The position numbers and the translations under genes are program-made. Shown piece by piece: positions 7,626 to 13,577 of a DNA stretch of 23,588 nt; the first letter of the stretch is position 1, and the number at the start of each line of letters is the position of its first letter. The stretch covers positions 1 to 23,588 of the forward strand of contig CAYHZL010000033.1 in the NCBI GenBank assembly GCA_964361075.1. The letters are read 5' to 3'. The notes beneath the pieces were generated by a model. It made no database searches and was not told the DNA's origin. It was given only the letters and a program-made list of their open reading frames with translations. The DNA comes from CAYHZL01 sp964361075. GTDB lineage: Bacteria > Bacteroidota > Ignavibacteria > UBA10030 > UBA8401.

Positions 7626-7729
7626 AAAATAAAAACGCCGAGAGAAACGAGGCTTCCGGCATCATTAAAACTCTCAGCGTCAATCCTTACGGATTGTAAA
7701 ATTATTTTTTTGGAAGCCTGTTTTTTATT
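7626..7729 (-). ncRNA. Small RNA with pseudoknot fused to intrinsic terminator (copy a)
   Basis: In 5'-3' order on the minus strand: strand A AGGCTTCC (7719-7712); hairpin CAATCC-GTAA-GGATTG (7696-7681); terminator strand B CGCTGAGAG (7679-7671); strand A' GGAAGCCT in its loop (7657-7650), exact complement of A; strand B' CTCTCGGCG (7644-7636; one G-U pair); then TTTTTATTTT (7635-7626). A/A' and B/B' interleave as an H-type pseudoknot. A promoter at 7736-7766 predicts a transcript of about 100 nt starting near 7729. No gene follows before tRNA-Arg, so this copy looks like a free small RNA. The same plan with other sequences is found at 10721-10811 and 12155-12260. Confidence 0.55.
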
Positions 7730-7735
7730 CCTTCA

Positions 7736-7766
7736 CAAAGATACAACACAAAAAAAGATTTTCAAA
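7736..7766 (-). promoter_or_regulatory. Bacteroidota-type promoter for the small RNA
   Basis: On the minus strand TTTG (7766-7763) is followed after 19 nt by TATCTTTG (7743-7736). Both elements match the TTTG / TAnnTTTG consensus with normal spacing. The start would fall near 7729, ten nt before strand A of the pseudoknot. Confidence 0.6.
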
Positions 7767-8246
7767 GAAATATTTTTCAAGAAACAATTAAAAAATATTT
7801 TGTGCAAATTTTCTTCTTTTTTAAACTTCTGTTTTGAAAAAATATCAAGTTTTATCAAGTGTTAAATATTTAGTGTTTTTTAGTGCATTGAAAAAAAATG
7901 TAAGTTGATAATTTTAGGTTTTTTTAGGGTCTAAAGTTCAGCTTACTTCAGGTTTATTGACGCTTCCCGGTTTTCTTCCACCGGGATTATTTGTTTTACC
8001 TTTTATTCCGGGCATTGTGTTGATATTTGTTGTTTAGACAGCTATAGCTTAAGTAATGTTAGGTTTTGTAAGGTTGTAACCATAGGTTTTAATAGTTTTT
8101 TTCATCTCAATTCTTATTCTAAAAAGTTAATAAAAATTAAGTTTTCAAAAACGTTTTAAATTTGCGTTATAGGCAATTATTTTATTTGACTATCCCTTTG
8201 CATCGCATTTCATTTTTTGATTTAACCTGAGCGAAATTTAAAAGCA

Positions 8247-8483
8247 CTACGTTGAATTTTCATGCGATACCGTGCCATGCTTTAACTTATGCAAAAGTAA
8301 ATCTGTAATTCTACACCATTGAAAAAAATATTCCGACAATTCAATATCGGAAGCATTGTATATTTCCGTATCAAGTTTCTGCATCAACAAAAGAATTTCT
8401 TCCGTAAGTATTTCTTGTGTGGTCATATAATTTTTATTTAAATATTGTATCAGAGTATTTGATATTGTTTCGTTCTCATTCAT
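8247..8483 (-). CDS. Small hypothetical protein, last gene of the replication cluster
   Basis: 78 residues, acidic, predicted mostly helical, not recognised. It contains LIQYLNKNYMTTQEILTEEI and a central SEYFFQWCRITDLLLHKL stretch. A ribosome site (AAAGG) precedes the ATG. It lies 48 bp downstream of the replication-O-like gene on the same strand and is probably co-transcribed, so an accessory or regulatory role in the replication module is possible. No membrane segment or known motif is visible. Confidence 0.6.
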   Translation of the reverse strand: MNENETISNTLIQYLNKNYMTTQEILTEEILLLMQKLDTEIYNASDIELSEYFFQWCRITDLLLHKLKHGTVSHENST

Positions 8484-8531
8484 TGAAAAAAACCTTTCTT
8501 TATACTTCTTTCTTTCTTTACTTAGTGAGGC

Positions 8532-8918
8532 TTATGCAACATAGGTAAGTGAGTCTTTTGCAACACACCCCCTATGTTGCTTTTGCAACATACCCTTTCT
8601 TTCAAAGTGCCATGTTTCATAGTCTTTGTTTAATTTTAATTCCCGACTTTTGCCAAAAGTATGTTTTGCTTCAACTATCAAAACATTCATATCAATTAAC
8701 TCTTCAATTTCTTTTGCAATTTGTCTTTTGTTTCTTCCGGTTACTTTTGTAAAGAAAGCAAGTCCAAGAGTTTTACTTTTCTTGTGATAGCCATACGTTG
8801 AACGTATCGTTGCAAGAATTATACTGTATTGTGTTCCGTTCAACTTCGCTTCGATTATCTTTTCAAAGAGTTCGTTTGATAATTGAGTGTATCCGTTTTC
8901 TGTTTGTGGATTTGCCAT
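8532..8918 (-). CDS. Phage replication protein O-like winged-helix protein
   Basis: 128 residues from the ATG at 8918, which follows a GGTAGG ribosome site; a GTG at 8939 would add 7 residues. Early residues NGYTQLSNELFEKI, then LATIRSTYGYHKKS, then TGRNKRQIAKEIEELIDMNVLIVE follow the N-terminal domain of phage replication protein O: an NGY start, RxTYG(W/Y)xKK, and a winged helix-turn-helix. In lambda, O binds origin iterons and recruits DnaB through P. The protein is shorter than lambda O (about 300 residues), so it is mainly the DNA-binding part. It sits 7 nt downstream of the DnaB-like helicase gene and is likely translated from the same mRNA. Inferred role: origin recognition for island replication. 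Confidence 0.7.
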   Translation of the reverse strand: MANPQTENGYTQLSNELFEKIIEAKLNGTQYSIILATIRSTYGYHKKSKTLGLAFFTKVTGRNKRQIAKEIEELIDMNVLIVEAKHTFGKSRELKLNKDYETWHFERKGMLQKQHRGCVAKDSLTYVA

Positions 8919-8925
8919 TGAGTAC

Positions 8926-10284
8926 CTACCACTTTCCACCGTAAGCGGACTTTGGTTTATATTCCTTCAACGGCGTTGCTTCTCTGAGCGTTGTAGGCAC
9001 TAATTTTAAGCTATCAGTAAGAAGTAGTCCGGCTTTCCCGTGTTCACCGTTCCTTCCGTGCTCAACAAAGATTTCAATATTCTTTCTGTCTTCCTCTTCC
9101 GGCGTCCACATCATTAGCATACAATCACAATCGTTGATTGCTCTGCCTGTACCGGCAATATCGGCACGGGAAGGTTTCTTGATTGTCTTTCCTGCAACTT
9201 GTTTTGTTAAAAGTGCACTAACAAGAATTATTGGAATTTGATTTTCAACGGCAAAAGATTTCAATTCAGAAAGCACCGTATTAATTTCATCAACGGCATT
9301 TCTATTTTTTTCAGAAAGCTGTATCAACTGCAAATAATCGAGTATTATCAATTTTACGTGCTTTTCAGATACAAGGTTTTGGAGAATGGAAAAAAGAGAT
9401 TTTGTTGAAGTGCCACCTTGCCGGAAGTATATTTTTTTTCCGTTTGCTTCCTGTTTGAATGTTTCAAGTGTTCGTTGCTTCTCTTCAGGATTAGACCATT
9501 GAGAAATACCGGCAAACCGTTTCACAATTTCTCGTGCGGACATCTCCATGCTCACGACTCCGATTGCAATATTTTTCATTGCATTGTAGAGGGCAATTTG
9601 ATTGCTCAAAAGAGATTTTCCAACTTTTGCTTCTGCACCAATGATATACAACCTCTCGTTGTGAAGTCCGTGTATCATTGTATCAAGCTCAGGCAATCCC
9701 GTTGAAAGCCAATTCACCGTTCCGGCAAGTTCGGATTTTATTTCTTCCTCAGCTTCTTTGATTGCACCGGAAAGCGTGACATAATTATTTTGTGCAATGT
9801 TGTTGATGGAATGAGAAAGAGAAAGCAGTTCCGTTGTTCCGGCATGGAGAACCCCTGAAATATCCATACCGTCCATAAGTTGTTGATGCAATCGTTGAAG
9901 AGAGTGTAATACCTTCCGGCGTTGCGTTTCCTTTATCAAAAAAGTGCAAGCTGAAAATATTTCCATCTGCATTTTAAGAAAAGGATATTCATCAACAACA
10001 TCGCTTGCAATCTGTGAGAGTAAAGGAATGATTTCCATTTTTGTTTTGCCGGAAATACGGAAATGATTTTCGTTTTGCTCACTTAAAAATGTTTGCACAT
10101 TAAGCGTGTTGATTTCTTTTCTCTGAGCGTGAACGGAAATACACCCCTCGTACAACAAGCGATACTTTGCATCGGAAAAACAATCCTCGTTCAAACCGGA
10201 AGAAAGAAGATATTGCACACCCCGTGCATTACTTGTAAGTAAAAATCCAACAACAAATTTTTCAGCATCAATTTGAAGTATCAT
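8926..10284 (-). CDS. DnaB-like replicative helicase
   Basis: 452 residues with a RecA-fold motor. Walker A GAEAKVGKS is at 216-224, SMEMS at 245-249, Walker B LIILDYLQL at 312-320, and the DIAGTGRAI region at 375-383 corresponds to the DnaB segment with the arginine finger. The first 150 residues match the general shape of the DnaB N-terminal domain (EKFVVGFLL..., then a helical linker), and TGLPELDTMIHGL leads into the motor as in DnaB. Host DnaB proteins are of similar length, but the setting (island, next to an O-like gene) points to an element-borne helicase. Its start overlaps the upstream gene's stop by one base (TAATG), showing translational coupling. Confidence 0.88.
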   Translation of the reverse strand: MILQIDAEKFVVGFLLTSNARGVQYLLSSGLNEDCFSDAKYRLLYEGCISVHAQRKEINTLNVQTFLSEQNENHFRISGKTKMEIIPLLSQIASDVVDEYPFLKMQMEIFSACTFLIKETQRRKVLHSLQRLHQQLMDGMDISGVLHAGTTELLSLSHSINNIAQNNYVTLSGAIKEAEEEIKSELAGTVNWLSTGLPELDTMIHGLHNERLYIIGAEAKVGKSLLSNQIALYNAMKNIAIGVVSMEMSAREIVKRFAGISQWSNPEEKQRTLETFKQEANGKKIYFRQGGTSTKSLFSILQNLVSEKHVKLIILDYLQLIQLSEKNRNAVDEINTVLSELKSFAVENQIPIILVSALLTKQVAGKTIKKPSRADIAGTGRAINDCDCMLMMWTPEEEDRKNIEIFVEHGRNGEHGKAGLLLTDSLKLVPTTLREATPLKEYKPKSAYGGKW

Positions 10285-10703
10285 TATGCCACCTCACTGA
10301 AAAGATTTTGTTGATTGTCTTTTGCTTGCTGTTGCTTCAATCGTTTTTCGGTTTGCTCTGCTTGTTCTTTGCCAAATTCCGACAAAGAAAGAAACCGCTG
10401 TTTCTCAAAACCTTGTTCTTTGAAGTAAAGAAAGAATCCCTTCTCCATAATTTGCGTACGAGTGGTTTCAAGCTGTTCGCCAAATGGAAGATGAACAATA
10501 ACACGAGAAAAATTCCCGTCTCTTAATAACTCGTAATTAAAGCCGTAGGATTTGCTACTGCGGTGAAAATGCTTCACCGGATTGCGTTGTGTGTGGAATG
10601 TATCACCATTCTCATTAAGCCAACCTATTCTTCTGGGTTTTTGATTGGGAAGGACAAGAAATATTTCGCCGGATTGTGATACTCGTATGTTTGTGGTTTC
10701 CAT
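10284..10703 (-). CDS. Hypothetical protein coupled to the DnaB-like helicase
   Basis: 139 residues, not recognised. The N-terminal half looks like beta strands (IRVSQSGEIFLVLP, RRIGWLN); the C-terminal part is helical and charged, with a Gln/Lys-rich stretch and an NLFSEVA end. It begins the replication operon: strong AAAGGAGG ribosome site at 10720-10713, stop overlapping the helicase start. The pseudoknot-terminator element at 10721-10811 lies directly upstream, so transcription of the replication genes may depend on read-through of that structure. A single-strand-binding or loader role would fit the place but is not shown by the sequence. Confidence 0.7.
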   Translation of the reverse strand: METTNIRVSQSGEIFLVLPNQKPRRIGWLNENGDTFHTQRNPVKHFHRSSKSYGFNYELLRDGNFSRVIVHLPFGEQLETTRTQIMEKGFFLYFKEQGFEKQRFLSLSEFGKEQAEQTEKRLKQQQAKDNQQNLFSEVA

Positions 10704-10720
10704 CGTAGGAAGCCTCCTTT

Positions 10721-10811
10721 AAAAATAAAAAACCAACAACAAGGCTGTGTCCGCACCCTTGCGATTGGTTTCTTATTTCTAAAATGTATTTTAATTTATT
10801 GTTGGACACAG
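10721..10811 (-). promoter_or_regulatory. Pseudoknot-terminator leader upstream of the replication operon (copy b)
   Basis: Minus strand order: A CTGTGTCC (10811-10804); weak hairpin AAAAT/ATTTT; B AACCAA-tcg-CAAGG (10770-10757); loop GTGC; A' GGACACAG (10752-10745), exact complement of A; B' CCTTG-ttg-TTGGTT (10744-10731); then a U-rich tail TTTTATTTTT (10730-10721). The next bases are the AAAGGAGG ribosome site and the ATG at 10703. Forming B/B' should end transcription before the replication genes; A/A' either locks it as a pseudoknot or competes with it. It could also simply end transcripts of the 402-aa gene upstream. Confidence 0.6.
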
Positions 10812-10941
10812 TGAAGATTCTTTCCTTTAACAAAGGATTGAATTTTCACTATTGCTCAGCTATTGCTCCATTATTGGTCTGTTAATGTTGAAAATTACTC
10901 AAAAATCGGCTATTTAATTAAAAACCACATTTTCATTATTG

Positions 10942-12150
10942 CTATCTTATTGATTCACTGTAAACATCGCCTAAATCATCAAGAGGGTTTATTTTCCTTC
11001 CATCGTTATACTGGACTGTTTTTTTATTTAAGGCATCCTTTAATTGAGGAAGTAAAGAAATCTTTTCATCAATAGATTGTTCGATAAGCAACCATTGTGC
11101 TTTTGTTTCTGCTTTTTTTGAAAATGTATTGGATTGTTTTTTCTTTAATTCTTTTTTTAAGTTTCCTAAGAATAAGGGGTCATTCAAACGTCTTGACCAT
11201 GTTGCTTTTGATTGTTTACTTGCATTTTCCAAATCTTCAAGTGCGGGTGAAGACATTTTCAATTGCTCAACACAGGCAATATATCCCTGCACAAAATCAA
11301 AACCTTGTCCTTCAGAATCTTTTGTTTTAATTGTCAAAACATCAACTTTCGCCGTTGATAATTCCGGCTTTGATTCTTCTTGTTCATTTAGGTTAATGAT
11401 AGGGGGCTGTAAATTTGACTCTGCGAACCATTGGCGATATTCTGAAAGTTTAATCTGAATTTTAACACTTTGTTGTTGAAGTTTGACTTTTTCTTTGTGT
11501 GGAAGATGGACTGAATTATTTTCAATGGCTTTAAGAGTTTCTTGACTCATTTTCATAAGCCAAATATAACCTTCTTCATTTTCTTTGATTTGTTGTAAGG
11601 TTAATGATTGAAGAGTATTAGAATCCATCGAATACAAGGTTGGGTCTTTTTCTTTTGCCAATTGAGCTGTCTTTTGAATTGCTTCATTAACGAATTTCAT
11701 TTGTTCTTCATTACTCAACTTAACAATTTCAGGTGCTTGTTCTGCAACTAAAAGAAGCATCTCACGTACCGTTGTACTGCCTAAAGGTAATATTGTATCC
11801 TTTCGTAATCTTGGTAAACCCCATTTAGATTTTATTTCTTCAACTAATTTCAGCTGTTCTTTAAGAGCAAGAGAGATTTTTTCTGCCGTTTCTAACTCTG
11901 TCTCATGTTGAAAAATTTCTGTGTTTGTAAAACTAATGAGTGTATTTTTTAACGATACATTAGAAGCTTTTTGTGTTTTTGCACTCTCAATTTTTTTAAT
12001 CCAATATTTAAGGTCTATAATAAAAACATCTTTCTCATGCTCATTAGCCTCCTCATAGTTCTGAATATCATATTGCTTTTGAAAAATTTCTACTTGGTTA
12101 AGCAGAATTTTTATTTTTTCGGAATCTGAATGAGTATTCTGTTTTGACAT
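10942..12150 (-). CDS. Hypothetical 402-aa charged, helical protein
   Basis: Not recognised. 402 residues, rich in Lys, Glu and Gln, with long predicted helices and coiled-coil-like stretches; no signal peptide or membrane segment. Near residue 310 there is ASKQSKATWSRRLNDPLFL, which looks like a helix-turn-helix or a short DNA-contact motif but is not diagnostic. It lies between the TAC module and the replication operon, and its ATG comes 4 nt after the U-run of a pseudoknot-terminator, with no Shine-Dalgarno sequence. Expression may therefore need read-through. A regulatory or replication-linked role is a guess from position only. Confidence 0.7.
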   Translation of the reverse strand: MSKQNTHSDSEKIKILLNQVEIFQKQYDIQNYEEANEHEKDVFIIDLKYWIKKIESAKTQKASNVSLKNTLISFTNTEIFQHETELETAEKISLALKEQLKLVEEIKSKWGLPRLRKDTILPLGSTTVREMLLLVAEQAPEIVKLSNEEQMKFVNEAIQKTAQLAKEKDPTLYSMDSNTLQSLTLQQIKENEEGYIWLMKMSQETLKAIENNSVHLPHKEKVKLQQQSVKIQIKLSEYRQWFAESNLQPPIINLNEQEESKPELSTAKVDVLTIKTKDSEGQGFDFVQGYIACVEQLKMSSPALEDLENASKQSKATWSRRLNDPLFLGNLKKELKKKQSNTFSKKAETKAQWLLIEQSIDEKISLLPQLKDALNKKTVQYNDGRKINPLDDLGDVYSESIR

Positions 12151-12154
12151 ACTT

Positions 12155-12260
12155 AAAATAAAAAAATCCTTCCTTTTGCTTCCAAACCGTACTCAAACGG
12201 CTTCCCGCTAATGCGGAACAAAGTGAAGGATTGTAATATTTATTGAGCAATATTTGGAAG
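12155..12260 (-). promoter_or_regulatory. Pseudoknot-terminator between TAC module and the 402-aa gene (copy c)
   Basis: Minus strand order: A CTTCCAAA (12260-12253); AATATT/AATATT hairpin; B AATCCTTC (12232-12225); inner hairpins CCGC-ATTA-GCGG and CCGT/ACGG; A' TTTGGAAG (12186-12179), exact complement of A; B' GAAGGATT (12172-12165); then TTTTTATTTT (12164-12155). It starts 30 nt after the SecB-like stop codon and ends 4 nt before the next ATG. It can act as the terminator of the TAC operon, as a leader attenuator for the 402-aa gene, or both. Confidence 0.6.
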
Positions 12261-12289
12261 ATTAGCCACTACCTAAAAAGAAGCCCGCC

Positions 12290-12757
12290 TTATACTTTTT
12301 TTAATTTCTTTTTCTTCTTCTCGTTTTCAATTTTATTCTTAATAAGCTCTACAAAATTTACAGTTGGAAGAAGAAACTTGTTGTGCAATGACGTTCCGGT
12401 TGCTTGTCCTACAATTCCTCGCGCAATAGAATAAGTCATTGCAAGTCCATTTTGCATAAGAAGCGGAGCAATATTTTTCTCTTCAATGTTTTTATCAAAT
12501 TCAATGAAGGATTGCAATTTAATTCGTATTCGATACGGAGAATTACGAAATATTTTCTCGTCAGTATTCACTACAACATCCAATTCAATCCTAAATGCTT
12601 TTTCATCTTCTTTTTCTTTCTTAAAGAAATTAAAATTAATTCCCATTGAAGATTCGGAATGTTGATTTTTCTCAGGATTGAATTTAGGATTTGCTTCCAC
12701 ATTTAAAAGCAGTAAAGCATAATCTCTAAGCTGCATTTGGGACATAATGTTTGTCAT
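12290..12757 (-). CDS. SecB-like chaperone of a toxin-antitoxin-chaperone (TAC) module
   Basis: 155 residues, close to the 155 of E. coli SecB. The core follows the SecB fold: a beta stretch AFRIELDVVVNTD (about 54-66), YRIRIKLQSFIEF (75-87), then helix GLAMTYSIARGIVGQATGTS in the place of SecB's LFPYARECITSMVSRG, then LLPTVNFVELI matching LAPVNFDALF. The C-terminus is a Lys-rich tail. Identity is low, so the call rests on ordered motifs and on context: it overlaps the end of the antitoxin gene by 32 nt. In the Mycobacterium tuberculosis TAC system a SecB-like chaperone protects HigA from aggregation so that it can neutralise HigB. Met5 or Met8 are alternative starts. Confidence 0.65.
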   Translation of the reverse strand: MTNIMSQMQLRDYALLLLNVEANPKFNPEKNQHSESSMGINFNFFKKEKEDEKAFRIELDVVVNTDEKIFRNSPYRIRIKLQSFIEFDKNIEEKNIAPLLMQNGLAMTYSIARGIVGQATGTSLHNKFLLPTVNFVELIKNKIENEKKKKKLKKV

Positions 12758-13118
12758 AGTTTTCCGTCAGATTAATGGGTTGTGTATATCCTTCTTTATC
12801 AACGCTCTTTGGGATGAATATATAATGCCGTGCAACCTTGTATTCTTCCGGTATCAAAGCAAAATCAATAGAACAGCTAAGTGCCTGAGCAATTTGTACA
12901 AGTTTTTTTAATGTCAGGTTTTCAGTACCGTTCAACAATTTGGTAATGTAGGCATTAGAACAGCCAAGTTTTTGTGCAAGCTGTCCTCTCGTAATTTTTT
13001 GTGTTGCAAGCTGTTCAAGCATTTGTTCTGTAACATCAATCAACAATCCCTCAGAGATATAATCAATAGTATTTTTGTGTTTCTCAATTAATGCTTCAAA
13101 TTGATTTTGTAGTTTCAT
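12726..13118 (-). CDS. higA: HigA-type antitoxin with C-terminal extension
   Basis: 130 residues. Residues 43-82 are an XRE-type helix-turn-helix (TRGQLAQKLGCSNAYITKLL then LTLKKLVQIAQAL). After the DNA-binding part, residues 95-130 form an extension (HYIFIPKSVDKEGYTQPINL... YDKHYVP) with aromatic residues. Solo HigA antitoxins usually lack such a tail; TAC antitoxins carry a chaperone-addiction (ChAD) tail here that exposes hydrophobic residues to the SecB-like partner. The gene follows the toxin by 11 nt and overlaps the chaperone gene. It should bind HigB and repress the operon promoter. Confidence 0.82.
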   Translation of the reverse strand: MKLQNQFEALIEKHKNTIDYISEGLLIDVTEQMLEQLATQKITRGQLAQKLGCSNAYITKLLNGTENLTLKKLVQIAQALSCSIDFALIPEEYKVARHYIFIPKSVDKEGYTQPINLTENYDKHYVPNAA

Positions 13119-13129
13119 AGTCTCCTCAC

Positions 13130-13504
13130 TTACTTAATATTCATTACTTCAACGTATATTTGTTGTGCTTTTACCAGTTCACTTTTTGGCAAACTATTTT
13201 TCTTTTTTAAAAATCCGTGTGTAAGCACAATTCTTTTTTTCTGTGCGTCTGGGTAGAAGAAACATAAAATTCTTGTTTGATAAGATTTGAATGCAAAGAT
13301 AGGTTTTTTTTCAAGCCGAAATTTTTCACTATTGTGTATTTCACCTCGTTCGGCAAACTCTTTCAACAAACGGACAATTTTACTTTGGCTGGATTCATCG
13401 AGACTGTAAATGAAATCCAATGCAAGGCATTCACCACGCGGGTTGCAGTAAGCATATATATCGGTTTTAAGTCCAGAATAAATTAGTTTTGTTGTCCCCA
13501 TCAA
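13130..13504 (-). CDS. higB: HigB/RelE-family mRNA-cleaving toxin (Gp49-like)
   Basis: 124 residues, normal for HigB. Family pattern: ALDFIYSLDESSQSKIVRLLKEFAERG, then EKKPIFAFKSYQTRILCFFY, then the hallmark IVLTHGFLKKKNSLPKSELVKAQ near the end. HigB-type toxins bind the ribosome and cut mRNA, stopping translation. Toxin-first order (higB, higA, then chaperone) is that of TAC operons. Two Met codons (13504, 13501) can start it. No clear Shine-Dalgarno sequence is visible, and the predicted promoter ends right at the start, so translation may be leaderless or weak. Confidence 0.8.
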   Translation of the reverse strand: MMGTTKLIYSGLKTDIYAYCNPRGECLALDFIYSLDESSQSKIVRLLKEFAERGEIHNSEKFRLEKKPIFAFKSYQTRILCFFYPDAQKKRIVLTHGFLKKKNSLPKSELVKAQQIYVEVMNIK

Positions 13505-13531
13505 TTTAACCTATAAGTTAAACACTGTCAA
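13505..13531 (-). promoter_or_regulatory. Probable promoter/operator of the TAC operon
   Basis: Minus strand TTGACA (13531-13526) is followed by an AT-rich stretch holding the inverted repeat TTTAAC/GTTAAA (13505-13510, 13517-13522) directly before the toxin start. The repeat is a natural candidate for HigA binding. No TAnnTTTG box is present, so the exact start is uncertain. Confidence 0.4.
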
Positions 13532-13577
13532 GTTAATTTTTATTCAATATTTACAACATGATTTTCGTTTTTTTTTC

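Larger units (their letters stand above)
7511..8246. other. Gene-free left end of the island
   Basis: 736 bp, AT-rich, without a convincing gene. It holds the tRNA promoter, an inverted repeat CCAATTCAG/CTGAATTGG (7549-7557, 7593-7601), one GGTAACTAC site (7600-7608), the small pseudoknot RNA and its promoter (7626-7766), three TAGGTTTT copies (7915-7922, 8060-8067, 8083-8090), and a hairpin TCCCGGT/ACCGGGA (7965-7971, 7980-7986). The repeats in an AT-rich stretch near the replication genes make this a possible but unproven origin. Confidence 0.5.

Noticed and set aside
7611..7865. Open frame on the plus strand of 84 codons at the island's left end
   Set aside because: Low-complexity Lys/Phe-rich product across the small RNA and its promoter, opposite to all island genes; no ribosome site.
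7915..8035. Hydrophobic Pro/Leu-rich open frame (SGLLTLPGFLPPGLFVLP)
   Set aside because: No ATG or GTG start and no ribosome site; the stretch is better explained as non-coding with a hairpin.
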